The notes under the pieces: generated by a model
The model's input: the letters and a program-made list of their open reading frames with translations, nothing else
The model's database searches: none
What the model was told of the DNA's origin: nothing
Program-made: the position numbers and the translations under genes
Part shown: positions 9,855-20,075 of the stretch, piece by piece
How the letters are laid out: each line of letters begins with the position of its first letter
Position numbering within the stretch: the first letter of the stretch is position 1
NCBI RefSeq assembly: GCF_001422545.1
Contig: NZ_LMLE01000001.1
Coordinates: 1,362,127-1,426,126 of the forward strand
Reading direction: 5' to 3'
Length of the DNA: 64,000 nucleotides
From: Pedobacter sp. Leaf41
GTDB lineage: Bacteria > Bacteroidota > Bacteroidia > Sphingobacteriales > Sphingobacteriaceae

Positions 9855-12626
9855 TCAAAAATAAGGGGTGATTACTACCGGGCCAATCAATCCAGATGGC
9901 ATTACTGACCATTTAGAGGCATCAAAATCTTTATAATTTATGTTTACAAAATTAATTTCGTGGTATTTTCGCCATTCTATTTTCTTGATATCCATATCAC
10001 GGATTCGGTTAGCCATTAAATTTACCACTTCAATTTTGATCGTATTACTTCCCTGCTTCAGGTATTTACCTATTCGTGCCTGAAATGGAATACTCCATAA
10101 AATTCCGACCTCTTGTCCATTTATCCAAACCCGGGCACTTTCATCAACCTGATTAAGGTTTAATACATACTCTTTAGCCTTTTTCGATTTCAAATTAAAT
10201 TTAGTCGTGTAAACTCCAGTTCCAGAGAACGCATCTAGCTTAGGGTCGTTCAGTTTTGTCCAGGAAACCAATTGATTTAGTTTCTGATCTGAGGGAAGCG
10301 CTGGTCCTCCTGCAGTAAAGTGTAATAACCATGGTTGGGTAATGGCAATTGGCTGCCCGCTTTTATTCAGATACTGCCAGGCAATATTATCTGATTGATT
10401 TTTGGACATATTAAGAAAGAGCGCCTCTCCTGATTTAATCTGCACATGAACATTTTTACCCTGCATCGCAGCGGAGCCGATAAGCCCACTTTGTGGGTCC
10501 ATAATAGTAGCTTTTCCATCAGCGTTTATAGGAATCTGGGTATCGATATCTTTAGCCGTATGGTTTACCAAATAGTAATAAGTATCGCTATTCACTTTCC
10601 TTCTGATAAACTGCAAACCCGAATCGGTTAAAGCTTCTCTATTGATCGCAAGATGCGAAAGCGCTTGGGAAATATCAGCAGACAAAAGCACCTTACCCGC
10701 ACCTATTGTATAAGTAAATGAGCCATTTTTTAAAGGTTTAAATACTATTTTAGACAAAGCTGCCTTCAATTCAGCTCTTCTATTTTCAAGGTTAGCTAAA
10801 CCCGGAACATCTTTAGGCAATTCCTGAAAAATAACCGTTGCACCATTGTTCGCCAATTGTAGGATATTATCCAAAGTTTCGGGGCTCATCAAATTACAAG
10901 AAGGGATAATCAAGACCTTAAAAGGAGAAGCATTTTCTCCAGTACGAAGCACTCCGTTCTCTGCCTTAGTTTTCGCCAATAACCTATCTGAAGCGAAATC
11001 GAACGAATACCCGGATTTTGAAAGATTTTTAGCTAGTTTATAGAAAGCACTCGGATGGAGCCATTCATCAACATCGTGAACTTTTAGTGCCATATCCAAT
11101 CCCTTCGCTTTATTCCACACATCGTAAACAGGCCAGTAGATCAGCAATTCATTATCAGATTTACCCGATTGTAAGATGGATTGACAACGAGCTAAGTAGT
11201 TATTTAAACCTTGGGCATGCGGCCACAAACTGTTGTTCGGGTTCATTTCTACAGAGGCATAAAACAACCAACCCGGCCAAGGCACGTTTTCAGGAGAATT
11301 TGTGGTCCCGTGATAAAAAATATGATTCACGCCAGATAAGAACAATTGTTCGGCTTCAGGCTTACATTGTGAATATGATGTTTTAAAATGCTCGGTAAGC
11401 CAGGTAAAAGTTTCAGAAGATACCAGCTTTTTCCCGCCGGTGTGCGCTGCTGAAGATGCAAATTTACTCATCATCGGATCAGGATCGACATTTCTAATAT
11501 CAGCAGAATCTCTCCTCAAACCAGGAATAGCAAAGGCACTCGAGCCAAAAGTTTCGGTTTCAGGTATATCAACAGCGCCATAAAGATCAAGCAAATTGCC
11601 TGGTGAACCATGAGATTGGTTTTTTGTTAATGATTTTAACGCATGTGCCCAGTTCGTCCAATTTTTTGTGAAATTTTCCAGCAGCAATTCATCCATGGTT
11701 TCACGGTAGTCGGACTTTAAACGAGCAATATTTTCATTCGTTGAGTCTTTGCTTACCAAATCTTTTAAATGCGTGGCTAAATCATACCCGCGGTTCTTTT
11801 TAAATTGAGCGAAAAAAGTTGGGGTCCAGGTGGCGCCATACACTTCATAACTATCGTTAAAAAACGACCGTACTCCTTGTGGCTTATTCCGAAATGAATC
11901 GGTAAAGCGTTTTAAGTAAACATCTACCGAAGGTTTATCAAGGTGATCTAGTGTAAACCCCTCACCGCCAGGAGCGGCACGTTTTACCATCTGGCGGGTT
12001 TTACCGGCAAAAGCTGCATAAATTTGCCAAACTCCAGATTTCGGCGACCAGCTCAAACTCCCATCTTGATTTACAGCTGCAAATAAATCAGCTGTTTCAC
12101 CATTTGGCCCGTAAGCGGTAAGCGCCTGCAATTTGGCAAAATCCTGTTTACTTTCCTTTACTTTTATTACCTCATTCAGCTTTTCGCCGGCAGCTAATTT
12201 GTATTCTTGCACAATTAATTTTGTTGCGGCATTTTCTGGCTTTACCTGCGGACCACCAAAGGGCCAGCCTGTTCCGGTATTCATATCTACGCCCATTCCG
12301 AGCGAATTGGCCTTATTGACTGTGTACTTTAATGCATTGATCCATTGGGGCGAAAGAAACGACAAATATTGCTTTTCATAACCCATGGCACCATAAATCG
12401 GCGTAATCTCTACCCCGCCCAAACCTGCAGCGGCATATTTTTGCAAAACGATGTTTAGATTCTTTTCATCTACGGCATTTCCCATCCACCACCATCGGGT
12501 CCATGGTTTCATTTGGCGCTCTATCTTCGGCCAGGTTACTTCCTTTTTAGAGACAGACTGGGCACTAGTTATATGGTAAGATAAAAAGCTTATAAAAAGC
12601 AGCGAGACGAATCGTTTAGTTTGCAT
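9855..12626 (-). CDS. GH106-type alpha-L-rhamnosidase, secreted
   Basis: The start is ATG at 12626 (MQTKRFVSLL), 5 bp after the rhaM stop; it begins a signal peptide ending near TSAQ, giving 923 residues. The segment PWTRWWWMGNAV (about 41-52), then GLGGVEITPIYG and GMGVDMNTGTGWPFGG, are hallmarks of the large rhamnosidase family GH106. The C-terminal part carries a galactose-binding-like beta-sandwich with ESARVWINGQEVG. GH106 enzymes remove terminal alpha-L-rhamnose from RG-I or RG-II oligosaccharides. It is the last gene of the GH2-GH105-GH31-rhaM operon, and its pairing with rhamnose mutarotase supports rhamnose release. Exact linkage specificity cannot be read from the sequence. Confidence 0.87.
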   Translation of the reverse strand: MQTKRFVSLLFISFLSYHITSAQSVSKKEVTWPKIERQMKPWTRWWWMGNAVDEKNLNIVLQKYAAAGLGGVEITPIYGAMGYEKQYLSFLSPQWINALKYTVNKANSLGMGVDMNTGTGWPFGGPQVKPENAATKLIVQEYKLAAGEKLNEVIKVKESKQDFAKLQALTAYGPNGETADLFAAVNQDGSLSWSPKSGVWQIYAAFAGKTRQMVKRAAPGGEGFTLDHLDKPSVDVYLKRFTDSFRNKPQGVRSFFNDSYEVYGATWTPTFFAQFKKNRGYDLATHLKDLVSKDSTNENIARLKSDYRETMDELLLENFTKNWTNWAHALKSLTKNQSHGSPGNLLDLYGAVDIPETETFGSSAFAIPGLRRDSADIRNVDPDPMMSKFASSAAHTGGKKLVSSETFTWLTEHFKTSYSQCKPEAEQLFLSGVNHIFYHGTTNSPENVPWPGWLFYASVEMNPNNSLWPHAQGLNNYLARCQSILQSGKSDNELLIYWPVYDVWNKAKGLDMALKVHDVDEWLHPSAFYKLAKNLSKSGYSFDFASDRLLAKTKAENGVLRTGENASPFKVLIIPSCNLMSPETLDNILQLANNGATVIFQELPKDVPGLANLENRRAELKAALSKIVFKPLKNGSFTYTIGAGKVLLSADISQALSHLAINREALTDSGLQFIRRKVNSDTYYYLVNHTAKDIDTQIPINADGKATIMDPQSGLIGSAAMQGKNVHVQIKSGEALFLNMSKNQSDNIAWQYLNKSGQPIAITQPWLLHFTAGGPALPSDQKLNQLVSWTKLNDPKLDAFSGTGVYTTKFNLKSKKAKEYVLNLNQVDESARVWINGQEVGILWSIPFQARIGKYLKQGSNTIKIEVVNLMANRIRDMDIKKIEWRKYHEINFVNINYKDFDASKWSVMPSGLIGPVVITPYF

Positions 12627-12631
12627 AATTT

Positions 12632-12940
12632 TTAATCTAAATGAAATACCTGTTCTAATGGAATTGATACTGGAGATTGGTCTGCATTCGTTTCCATAAT
12701 ATCGGCCATGTATGCCCACCATTTCTTAACTATTGCTGTACTGCCCAAATCTTGCGATGAATTTCCATTTTGTTGTTGTACGGCAAATAAGGTATCGGTT
12801 TCTTCATCTAAAAAAATCGAATAATCACTGATCCCGTTTTCTTTGAGCAATACAGCCAACTCTGGCCAAATTTCATCGTGACGGGTTTTATATTCATCCT
12901 TAAATCCACGCTTAAGTTTCATTTTAAATGCAATTTTCAT
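12632..12940 (-). CDS. rhaM: L-rhamnose mutarotase
   Basis: This 102-residue protein matches the length and whole pattern of RhaM/RhaU: AFKMKLKRG at the start, EYKTRHDEIWPEL with the catalytic Tyr17 and His21 equivalents, DYSIFLDEETDTLFA, KKWWAYMADIM, and the N-DQSPVS-LEQVFHL tail. It has no signal peptide and should act in the cytoplasm or periplasm, interconverting alpha- and beta-L-rhamnose for isomerisation. It lies between GH31 and GH106 and only 5 bp before GH106, directly linking rhamnose release to rhamnose catabolism. The 269-bp gap upstream (12941-13209) holds a dispersed repeat and no credible gene. Confidence 0.95.
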   Translation of the reverse strand: MKIAFKMKLKRGFKDEYKTRHDEIWPELAVLLKENGISDYSIFLDEETDTLFAVQQQNGNSSQDLGSTAIVKKWWAYMADIMETNADQSPVSIPLEQVFHLD

Positions 12941-13039
12941 TTTTTTTTTATTTCTATGTTTTAGGATAACAAACCCAGCGCTATCATCCAGAAGTTAATC
13001 TACTTGATAAAATCGATCTGAGCGGCATTTTAAGGGCGG

Positions 13040-13157
13040 TCGTCGTTGCGAGGGAGTATTTCTTGACTGTTGCAATCTTCTCTTTTACGAATGAGATTGT
13101 GCCAAAGGCATTCCTCTGGAGCTTCAAATCGATGAAAAATCTATTTCGCAATGACGA
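13040..13157. repeat. Dispersed imperfect palindrome in the GH31-rhaM gap
   Basis: The left arm TCGTCGTTGCGAG (13040-13052) pairs with the right arm TTCGCAATGACGA (13145-13157). Internal pieces such as GCAATCTTC and GAGATTG also pair loosely. Elements with CGTCATTGCGAG-type ends are common between genes in Bacteroidota genomes. Here it splits an operon and may act as a mRNA hairpin that lowers downstream expression. Confidence 0.6.
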
Positions 13158-13209
13158 AAATAAAAACATCAATGGTAGATACGAAGCATCCTTACCTTTC
13201 ATCCCCACA

Positions 13210-15657
13210 TTAATTTACTTTCAAACTAAGATCCCTGTCATTATTGCCAGTAGATTTTATCCAAATCACATTCACTTTAGCATCATAGTACCAACCAGCA
13301 GCTTTATCCAACGAATCCACGGATTTGAGCTTTTCCAACATATTCCCATTTTCGGAAACTGATTGTGGAGTTGTTCTACCATTCCAATGAATCTTCGCTA
13401 AATAGCGATGATTACTTGGCTTAAATGCCCCAGAAGGTTTTGCAATGTTTAATGTCAATTGGCTATCTTTTAACGACGAGGTGATTTTAGTCATCGAGAA
13501 GTTTCCTGTTTTATACGTTGAACTTAGGTTATCATCTTCGTAAAGATCATATTTTGAATCTGCGTAAGGAAAAACATCCAATGTGATTACGTCAACAGGC
13601 TTTTCTCCAGCATAAATCATTTCTGGTTGCATGGGAATAATGCTTCCAGCCTTTACAAAAAGTGGGATTGTATCTAATGGAGCCACTACATGATGGTAAC
13701 TTTTGCCGGCAAACTTTTCTCCAGTATAATAATTAAACCAGGTGCCTTCTGGTAAATAAATAGACCGCGTAACAGCACCTTTGGTAGTTACCGGGGCAAC
13801 CATAAAGTTGTCGCCAAACATATATTGATCGCCAATTTCGTAAACATTCTCATCATCTTGATGGTTTAAAACCAAAGCCCGCATCATTGGCAAACCTGTT
13901 GCATATTGCTGATGCATACTGCCGTATAAATATGGAAACAGACGGTAGCGTAGCAGATCATATTTTTTAAAATTCTGTAACGCCTGCTCTCCATAATTCC
14001 AGGGCTCTTTATAGCCTGGATGATCCATCCCAAATACAAGTGCTATGGGACTAAACATCCCAAACTGAACCCAACGAATGTATAACTCTGGATCGGCCTG
14101 ATGTTCGAAACCGCCCATACAATGTGCCCATGAACCCACACCTGAAAGGCCAACATTTAAGCCTGACTTTACTACGGGTGCAAAATACTGCCATTCACTA
14201 GGCCAGTCGCCGGCAAAAATATAAGGATAACGTTGGATGCCTGAGTAACCCTCACGAGTTTGATTCAATCCACGAAAACCATTAAGCTTTTCAAATTCAA
14301 GAAAAGGTGCTTTGGCATAGGCTAGGGGAAATAAATTATGCAGTCGTTCTGCTTCTTTACCTGTTGGTCCAACTTTCTCACTCTCATTTGCCAGTGCACC
14401 AAAAGCACTTCCTTCATCGGTTTTAAGAAATTTAGCACCTAATTTTGCAACCCGCATCACCCCGTTATCCCACCACCATTGGGTCGCTTTGTCATCGAAA
14501 AAATTAACGAATTCTCCTGGTTTTCCATTTTCAGGATAGGTAAAGCCTTTCGCTTGTGCTTGATCTAATAGATTTAATTTTTTCGCATTATCAAACCGCG
14601 GACGAAGGTGTAATCCTACCATTTTGTAGTTCATGGCATAAATACTGTCAAACATTCCCTTTGGATTTTTGAAAGTATCTCGCCATTCGAAAGAGGTAGC
14701 CCCTTTCCCACCCTTTTCGCCAAACAATCTCCAGGTAGAATCAAGCCAAAGCAAATCAACTGGAATCCCTAATGCTCTATATTTTCCAGCCAATTCAACT
14801 ACGTATTGGTCTGAAGTTTTATCTTCATATCCCCAGGTTCCTCCGCTATAGGTACCGGCATGCAAACCAAGTGCAAATTGCGGTAACATGGGCGATTTTC
14901 CAGTGATGGAAGTGTAAGAATTTAATATTTCAGGAAAAGTGGGTCCGTAAATAAAATAGTAATCCAGTTCTCCATCGGCCGCTTTGAAGCTGTATTGATC
15001 TTTGTTTGATGCGCCCATATCCCACTCTGTGGCAAAAGAATTATGAAAGAAAATGCCATAACCTTTTGTACTCATAAAAAACGGAACAGGACAATAATTT
15101 GCCTCTAAAATATTATAGGCGCCAATGGCATGGGGCAAACCTTTACCACGACCAACATTTAAAGTAACTTTTTTAAAACGGCGATCCATAAAATCCATCC
15201 TTTCTCCAAAGCCGAAAAAATGCTCATCAGACTGAAGCTTCTTAGTTACGCCAACTTTTGAAGCAGACTTAGTAATCGACCCATTATTTTCAGCACTTAA
15301 AAGTTTTCCTTCCAAATCAAAAACATCCATTTTAAATGGAGTTTTATAAATTTTAATTAAGAGTTTGGCCGTGGAGATTATAAACTGATCTTTCTTTTCC
15401 TCAACTTTAGCAGTAACATTCGGCCAGCTATATTTAATCACCATTAAATTTTCATTTGCCTCGTATTTTCCGTTCCAGCTTGATCTGATTCGGAACATTT
15501 CCGGGGTACAAAAATCAAGCTTCACCTCACCATTTGTAGTTAGGAATGAAATTGCGTTACCATCTTTTTTAAAGCCCGATTTATAGTTTCCAATGGTTTG
15601 AGCGGAAGCTGTAAATGAGATTAAAAGAAAAGTAAAAGCCAGATATTTTTTCAACAT
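13210..15657 (-). CDS. GH31 family alpha-glycosidase, secreted
   Basis: This 815-residue protein has a signal peptide ending near TASAQ. The N-terminal beta-sandwich contains FFGFGERMD; the (beta/alpha)8 barrel starts near residue 255 with LPQFALGLHAGTYSGGTWGY and IPVDLLWLD. The nucleophile is the Asp in FLKTDEG (about D414) and the acid/base the Asp in AGDWPSEW (about D484). C-terminal beta domains follow. GH31 covers alpha-xylosidases, alpha-glucosidases and, in Pedobacter, alpha-galactosidases; in an RG-I operon an alpha-galactosidase or alpha-xylosidase seems likelier than a starch enzyme, but this is inference. It follows GH105 at 21 bp and ends 269 bp before rhaM. Confidence 0.9.
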   Translation of the reverse strand: MLKKYLAFTFLLISFTASAQTIGNYKSGFKKDGNAISFLTTNGEVKLDFCTPEMFRIRSSWNGKYEANENLMVIKYSWPNVTAKVEEKKDQFIISTAKLLIKIYKTPFKMDVFDLEGKLLSAENNGSITKSASKVGVTKKLQSDEHFFGFGERMDFMDRRFKKVTLNVGRGKGLPHAIGAYNILEANYCPVPFFMSTKGYGIFFHNSFATEWDMGASNKDQYSFKAADGELDYYFIYGPTFPEILNSYTSITGKSPMLPQFALGLHAGTYSGGTWGYEDKTSDQYVVELAGKYRALGIPVDLLWLDSTWRLFGEKGGKGATSFEWRDTFKNPKGMFDSIYAMNYKMVGLHLRPRFDNAKKLNLLDQAQAKGFTYPENGKPGEFVNFFDDKATQWWWDNGVMRVAKLGAKFLKTDEGSAFGALANESEKVGPTGKEAERLHNLFPLAYAKAPFLEFEKLNGFRGLNQTREGYSGIQRYPYIFAGDWPSEWQYFAPVVKSGLNVGLSGVGSWAHCMGGFEHQADPELYIRWVQFGMFSPIALVFGMDHPGYKEPWNYGEQALQNFKKYDLLRYRLFPYLYGSMHQQYATGLPMMRALVLNHQDDENVYEIGDQYMFGDNFMVAPVTTKGAVTRSIYLPEGTWFNYYTGEKFAGKSYHHVVAPLDTIPLFVKAGSIIPMQPEMIYAGEKPVDVITLDVFPYADSKYDLYEDDNLSSTYKTGNFSMTKITSSLKDSQLTLNIAKPSGAFKPSNHRYLAKIHWNGRTTPQSVSENGNMLEKLKSVDSLDKAAGWYYDAKVNVIWIKSTGNNDRDLSLKVN

Positions 15658-15678
15658 AGTATTTGTGATGGAGTATTG

Positions 15679-16806
15679 CTATTTTTTCAATTTATAAATC
15701 TCGGCACCGGCCAGTAAGAAGCAGCCCAATCCATAATCCTCAAAATCAGGCTTGCTGGTATAGGTCACAGGTTGTCCATCTTTCGGCTCTTTACCTGTAC
15801 CCTGCGTATACCCCAGGAAGCCATCTTTTTGAACCGCGTATTTTGCCATGCCATTCCATGCTTTATTGATAATTGGCAAATAAGTTTTCTTATCTAAAAT
15901 ACCTTTGTTAACACCCCAAGCCATCCCATAGATAAATAAGGAGGTTCCTGAAGTTTCCTTACCCCCAAAATGATTCGGATCTTGTAAACTTACATTCCAA
16001 AATCCGTCTGTGCGTTGCAATGGAACCAAAGCTTTGATCATTTCATGGTAGGTTTTCAAATATTCGTCATAACCAGCTGCGTTTTTTGGCATAATATCCA
16101 ATACCCTCACCAGTGCCGCAACTACCCATCCATTTCCCCGCGACCAATAACAATCTTCGCCATTTGGCTCTTTATACGGCGGTACGAAATCTTTATCTCG
16201 CCACCAAAGGCCATCCTTTTCGTTGTATAAACCGCCACCCTGCACATTTTTGCTGTGTAAATACATTTTATACATGTAATCGTAATAGCTGTTATCGTTG
16301 TACAGATTCCCTAACTTTGCAAAAACAGGCATTCCCATTTGCAAAGCATCTATCCAGGTCCAATCGTCTACCTTACCAGATTTAACCACCATATCAATCG
16401 ATGCCTTTATATCTTTTATACGCTCTGGCTTTTTGTCGATGTTATAAAGTTCAATATAAGTTTGACCACAAGCATGATTGTCTGCATCTCGCGTTTTCAC
16501 ACCATCTCTTAATCCCCAATGATGTTTTTCGCCCCATTGAACGGCGTAGTCATAATATTTCTGTTCACGATTAACTTCATACAAAGCCATTAATCCTTCA
16601 TAATAAACCGCCCTGGTCCAAAGGTTACTTGGCCGCTCTTTGTTGGTGATGATAGATTTACCAGCATCGGGCCATTTGTTCATGAAATAGGTATTGGTTA
16701 ATTTCATGGCACTTAAAACCGCTTTTTTATTTGGAATTTTCTGCGCAAAAACTAGCTGCGCTGATAAGCCAATGATGAGGGAGAAAAGGAATGTGAATTT
16801 CTTCAT
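15679..16806 (-). CDS. GH105 unsaturated rhamnogalacturonyl hydrolase, secreted
   Basis: The product has 375 residues and a signal peptide ending near VFAQ. The (alpha/alpha)6 fold is recognisable from WTRAVYYEGLMALYEV, WGLRDGVKTRDADNHACGQ, WTWIDALQMGMP with the catalytic Asp at about D153, CYWSRGNGWVVAAL and the C-terminal PDFEDYGLGCFLLAG. GH105 enzymes hydrate the double bond left by RG lyases and free the unsaturated galacturonic acid from the oligosaccharide end. This makes it the natural follow-up to the PL11 lyase at 21848-23716. It is the second gene of its operon, 100 bp after the GH2 gene; the signal peptide suggests periplasmic action. Confidence 0.95.
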   Translation of the reverse strand: MKKFTFLFSLIIGLSAQLVFAQKIPNKKAVLSAMKLTNTYFMNKWPDAGKSIITNKERPSNLWTRAVYYEGLMALYEVNREQKYYDYAVQWGEKHHWGLRDGVKTRDADNHACGQTYIELYNIDKKPERIKDIKASIDMVVKSGKVDDWTWIDALQMGMPVFAKLGNLYNDNSYYDYMYKMYLHSKNVQGGGLYNEKDGLWWRDKDFVPPYKEPNGEDCYWSRGNGWVVAALVRVLDIMPKNAAGYDEYLKTYHEMIKALVPLQRTDGFWNVSLQDPNHFGGKETSGTSLFIYGMAWGVNKGILDKKTYLPIINKAWNGMAKYAVQKDGFLGYTQGTGKEPKDGQPVTYTSKPDFEDYGLGCFLLAGAEIYKLKK

Positions 16807-16906
16807 TATTATTAATTTATGGTTGCCATTAGGTTTAAATCGGAAACAATCTCTTCAACGTTGGTGCTTTCAGATTGCCGCCTTAGGCGCTATGACAATA
16901 GGTTTT

Positions 16907-19813
16907 CTAATTTGAATTTGGTTTAGGCTTTAACTCGTCAGGACTATCTTTTGTAAACGTATCGAACTGAATTTTAGATGGGCTTTCGAAAATATCCTTT
17001 ACAGTATTGTAGGCCACTTCATACTTCGGCTTAAAGTTTTCAGACATCATGTATCGCTGCAAGCTAAAAAAAAGTTGCTGTGCCGCAGGCGAATCTTTCA
17101 AATCGGGATTTAGATTGGCACTTGAAATAATCAATTTGCCTTTACCCACTTTTGCCTCTAAAACTAAAGCCAGTTTACGATTTAGAAACCAGGTATCAAT
17201 CGGTTGAACGATCGGCTTAAATCCTTTAGGAAAATCTTCCAAATTCATTACCTGCGCTTTATTTACAATTTCCCACCATTGCATATTGCTGTGGCTTTCA
17301 GTCGGGAAGTTTTCAAAGGCTGGATTTGCTGGATCGCAAAGAATGCCTAATGTATGCGGCGGACGCATTTTAAACCAGGATGTATTCCAGAAAACGGGCA
17401 AAAATGTTTGAACCACTTCCTTACCCTTTATTACTTTGCCTGCTGCGTTTAAGAATACATTTCCGCCTTCATCCAATATCTTTTTTGCCTGATCGTCCAA
17501 CCTATCTGTATAATAAAAACTGGTTTTAAATTTTGGAAGTTCTGCCGGATAAACCCAAAAGCTCCAATCGTTGGCAAAATCGGTACCATCAATGTTTACT
17601 TCTACATTTAACTTGGTGGCTTTTTGAATAGTATTCAAATCAAATTTGATATCGCCAATTACAATTCCATTTGCAACGGGCAATGTTTGCGGACTAAAAG
17701 CGCCTTGAGCCAATGTTAATCCCGAAGCATCTTTTATAGTCCATAAAACCTTGGCATCTTTTAATGGCGCTTTGCCAAAGTGCGCAACCTGAACAGCAGC
17801 AGTTAGCGTTTCGTTGTTGGTATAAACAAATTTAGGAACGTTAAGCAATGGAACTGTGCTGTTCGAAAACCGTCTAAATTCTTTAGCAGTGATGTATCCT
17901 TTCTCATCCCAAAAGGCATCCAAAACACCAACCAAAGCTGTTCCCTGGCCAGGGTAATCATTTAATGACAGTAATTGATAACCATTGTAATTTGGGGTTC
18001 TTAAAGCTTTCTCAATTTCATTTTTATAACAAAGGGCTTGTAATTTTCCCGAAGCCATTAAAAAATCTTTGGCCTGGTCAGCCATATCATGATCGGCTAA
18101 ATCTTCCTGAAACATCTCGAAGTTTTTCGGCTTGTAAACACCGATATATTTTTTCATTTCCGCAAAATTTGGAAATGCACAATATTGTCCCATTTCGTGG
18201 GCCACAAATGGAACGGTGAATTGTTCAATTTGCTTGGCGTAAGTAGAAATGCTTTCTGGTTTTTTATTCCAATCTAAGCCCCGGGCACCAGCACGAACCA
18301 TATATTCATTATTTGGGATTACCGGCCAACTGCCACCTACTGATGCTCCGGTGTACAATCTTCTCGAATCTTTCGCTTTCCAATAATTATTAAATTTTGT
18401 TAGATATTCTACCTGTCTGCCCCGAGGCTCGTTGCCGTAAGCCATCATACAAAACGAGGCGTAGTTGCCGTAATTTTTAGTCATCCGATTTGTTTCATCA
18501 TAGATGAATTGATCAATTGGCTTCCCTTCGCCTATTGATGTACCATGGTTGGCCCAACTTGGCCCTTCAGGTTGCAAATAAAATCCAGTTAAATCGGCGG
18601 CAATAAAAGCGGCTTCGGGTGGGCACCAGGAGTGGAAACGCATGTGGTTTAATCCATGCGCTTTTGATATTTTGAAAATTCGCTCCCAGGCAGCAACATC
18701 CATAGATGGATAACCGGTTAATGGAAATTCGCAATTGTTAGCTGTTCCACGTAAAAATACCGGGCGACCATTAATTTCAAAACTTCTGCCAACAGCCTTA
18801 AACTCACGCATGCCAAACTGAACATTTTTCGTGTCCTTTTTACCATCTTTAGCAGTTAGAGTAGCTGTTAAGCGATATAAAGCGGGATCAAATTCATCCC
18901 AGGTGGCAATGTTACCGCCCATTGGCAAATCGATTTCTAAAGTACCTACTCCATTTTTAAGTTGATATGGAACCGTTACCGGCTTTACACTGATAATATT
19001 TTTGGTGTTAAAACTTTTTGCAGATAAAGTAACCTTCCCGCTGGAAGAAATATTAGAACCTGCTTTAAGTTCAATTTTTACTTTTGCAGATTTTTTCTTT
19101 AAGTCTGGATAAATCTGAACATCTTCAAAGTATACAGGAGAGCCAGCCTGTAAAAACATTTTGCCCACTACACCATTCCAGTTTCCCTGCGTATGGTCTG
19201 TTAAACTGTGAGAATCCTGACCGACATTAATGGCTTTAATCCGATTGTCTATTAACAATGTGATGGTGTGTTTTCCTGCTTTTAAATTTGCTGGCAACTC
19301 AAAATTTTGTGCCACCACAAAGGTGTATTGCGTGCCAATTTCCACGTCATCAATCCAAACACGTGTTTCTGAGTGGGGATATTCGAGAGATAAAACCACC
19401 CGCTGCCCTTTCCAGTTTGCCGAAATTTCTACATCTTTCTGATACCATGCGGCACCTGTATAATGTTTTGCAGGGGTTAACCAGAAAGGAATTTTAAGGT
19501 TCCCAGGTTTACGATATTTTTCCAAACGTGGATGATAGAAATAAGAACTATCGTAAATACTTCCCGTCCATTTTGTTTTAAGCGTGATATCGTCGCCCTT
19601 TAAATTTTCTGCCATAGAACCAGGCAAGTTTATAGTTTCGGGCAATTTGGTATTGTACCATTTCGCCTTGATGCCTTCGTCACCAGCATCAATTTTAAAC
19701 CTCCATTTCCCTGAAACAGAAATGGTTTGACCGAAGCTGCTCGTAGAAAAAACGGTTAGGAAACATATAGCCAGTGCTACACATTTTGCAAACGACAATA
19801 CTTTTATCTGCAT
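16907..19813 (-). CDS. GH2 family beta-glycosidase, first gene of the GH105/GH106 operon
   Basis: This 968-residue protein has a signal peptide ending near SSFGQ. An N-terminal sugar-binding sandwich (about 30-230) contains YPHSETRVWIDDVEIG. The immunoglobulin-like domain is followed by a barrel starting near FEINGRPVFLRGTANN. The acid/base candidate is Glu in CMMAYGNEPRG (about E462) and the nucleophile candidate is Glu in FVAHEMGQY (about E540). The C-terminal 350 residues are additional beta domains of unknown role. Beta-galactosidase or beta-glucuronidase activity on RG-I side chains is plausible, but the subfamily cannot be decided here. Translation starts 77 bp downstream of a tandem operator. 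Confidence 0.85.
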   Translation of the reverse strand: MQIKVLSFAKCVALAICFLTVFSTSSFGQTISVSGKWRFKIDAGDEGIKAKWYNTKLPETINLPGSMAENLKGDDITLKTKWTGSIYDSSYFYHPRLEKYRKPGNLKIPFWLTPAKHYTGAAWYQKDVEISANWKGQRVVLSLEYPHSETRVWIDDVEIGTQYTFVVAQNFELPANLKAGKHTITLLIDNRIKAINVGQDSHSLTDHTQGNWNGVVGKMFLQAGSPVYFEDVQIYPDLKKKSAKVKIELKAGSNISSSGKVTLSAKSFNTKNIISVKPVTVPYQLKNGVGTLEIDLPMGGNIATWDEFDPALYRLTATLTAKDGKKDTKNVQFGMREFKAVGRSFEINGRPVFLRGTANNCEFPLTGYPSMDVAAWERIFKISKAHGLNHMRFHSWCPPEAAFIAADLTGFYLQPEGPSWANHGTSIGEGKPIDQFIYDETNRMTKNYGNYASFCMMAYGNEPRGRQVEYLTKFNNYWKAKDSRRLYTGASVGGSWPVIPNNEYMVRAGARGLDWNKKPESISTYAKQIEQFTVPFVAHEMGQYCAFPNFAEMKKYIGVYKPKNFEMFQEDLADHDMADQAKDFLMASGKLQALCYKNEIEKALRTPNYNGYQLLSLNDYPGQGTALVGVLDAFWDEKGYITAKEFRRFSNSTVPLLNVPKFVYTNNETLTAAVQVAHFGKAPLKDAKVLWTIKDASGLTLAQGAFSPQTLPVANGIVIGDIKFDLNTIQKATKLNVEVNIDGTDFANDWSFWVYPAELPKFKTSFYYTDRLDDQAKKILDEGGNVFLNAAGKVIKGKEVVQTFLPVFWNTSWFKMRPPHTLGILCDPANPAFENFPTESHSNMQWWEIVNKAQVMNLEDFPKGFKPIVQPIDTWFLNRKLALVLEAKVGKGKLIISSANLNPDLKDSPAAQQLFFSLQRYMMSENFKPKYEVAYNTVKDIFESPSKIQFDTFTKDSPDELKPKPNSN

Positions 19814-19890
19814 AATTTTATCTGAAATGAATGCTAAAGCATTCTATATATTTGGTTAAGGGCACTATAATAGCATTAAATATAAATATG

Positions 19891-19910
19891 GGCAACCTGT
19901 AGTGTCCTGT
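19891..19910 (-). promoter_or_regulatory. Tandem-repeat operator upstream of the GH2-GH105-GH31-rhaM-GH106 operon
   Basis: The + strand shows decamers GGCAACCTGT and AGTGTCCTGT in direct repeat, the least conserved copy of the four. It lies 77 bp from the ATG at 19813. Between the two, at 19848-19859, the minus strand carries TTAACCAAATAT, the same leader motif as in the SusCD operon. The -7 position predicted from the other copies (19865-19872, TATTATAG on the minus strand) matches TAnnTTTG at 4 of 6 positions. Confidence 0.6.
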
Positions 19911-19998
19911 TAAACCTTATTTATTCGTAGTGATTTTGAACTGTGTCCAAAGCAAAAATGGAATTGTTCGAGATCTTATTAATGAGTTTTTGTAGAAG

Positions 19999-20040
19999 GA
20001 GATCTCTCCGCTTTGCAAAACCGCGTTCGAGAAGACGATC
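19999..20040. repeat. Degenerate copy of a dispersed repeat arm
   Basis: The stretch from GGAGATCTCTCC through GCGTTCGAGAAGACGATC closely follows the reverse complement of the left arm of the element at 52261-52398 (TCCTCGCTGCGC, then GCGTTCGATATGACGAG). It sits just past the end of the CE12 operon. It may be the remnant of a terminator-like palindrome. Confidence 0.45.
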
Positions 20041-20075
20041 AGTTAGAGGTAAGAACCCTATTTTATATATTAACT

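Noticed and set aside
12984-13208. A 74-codon minus-strand reading frame between GH31 and rhaM
   Set aside because: It runs through the palindromic repeat at 13040-13157, has no signal, domain or leader, and its residues simply translate the repeat.
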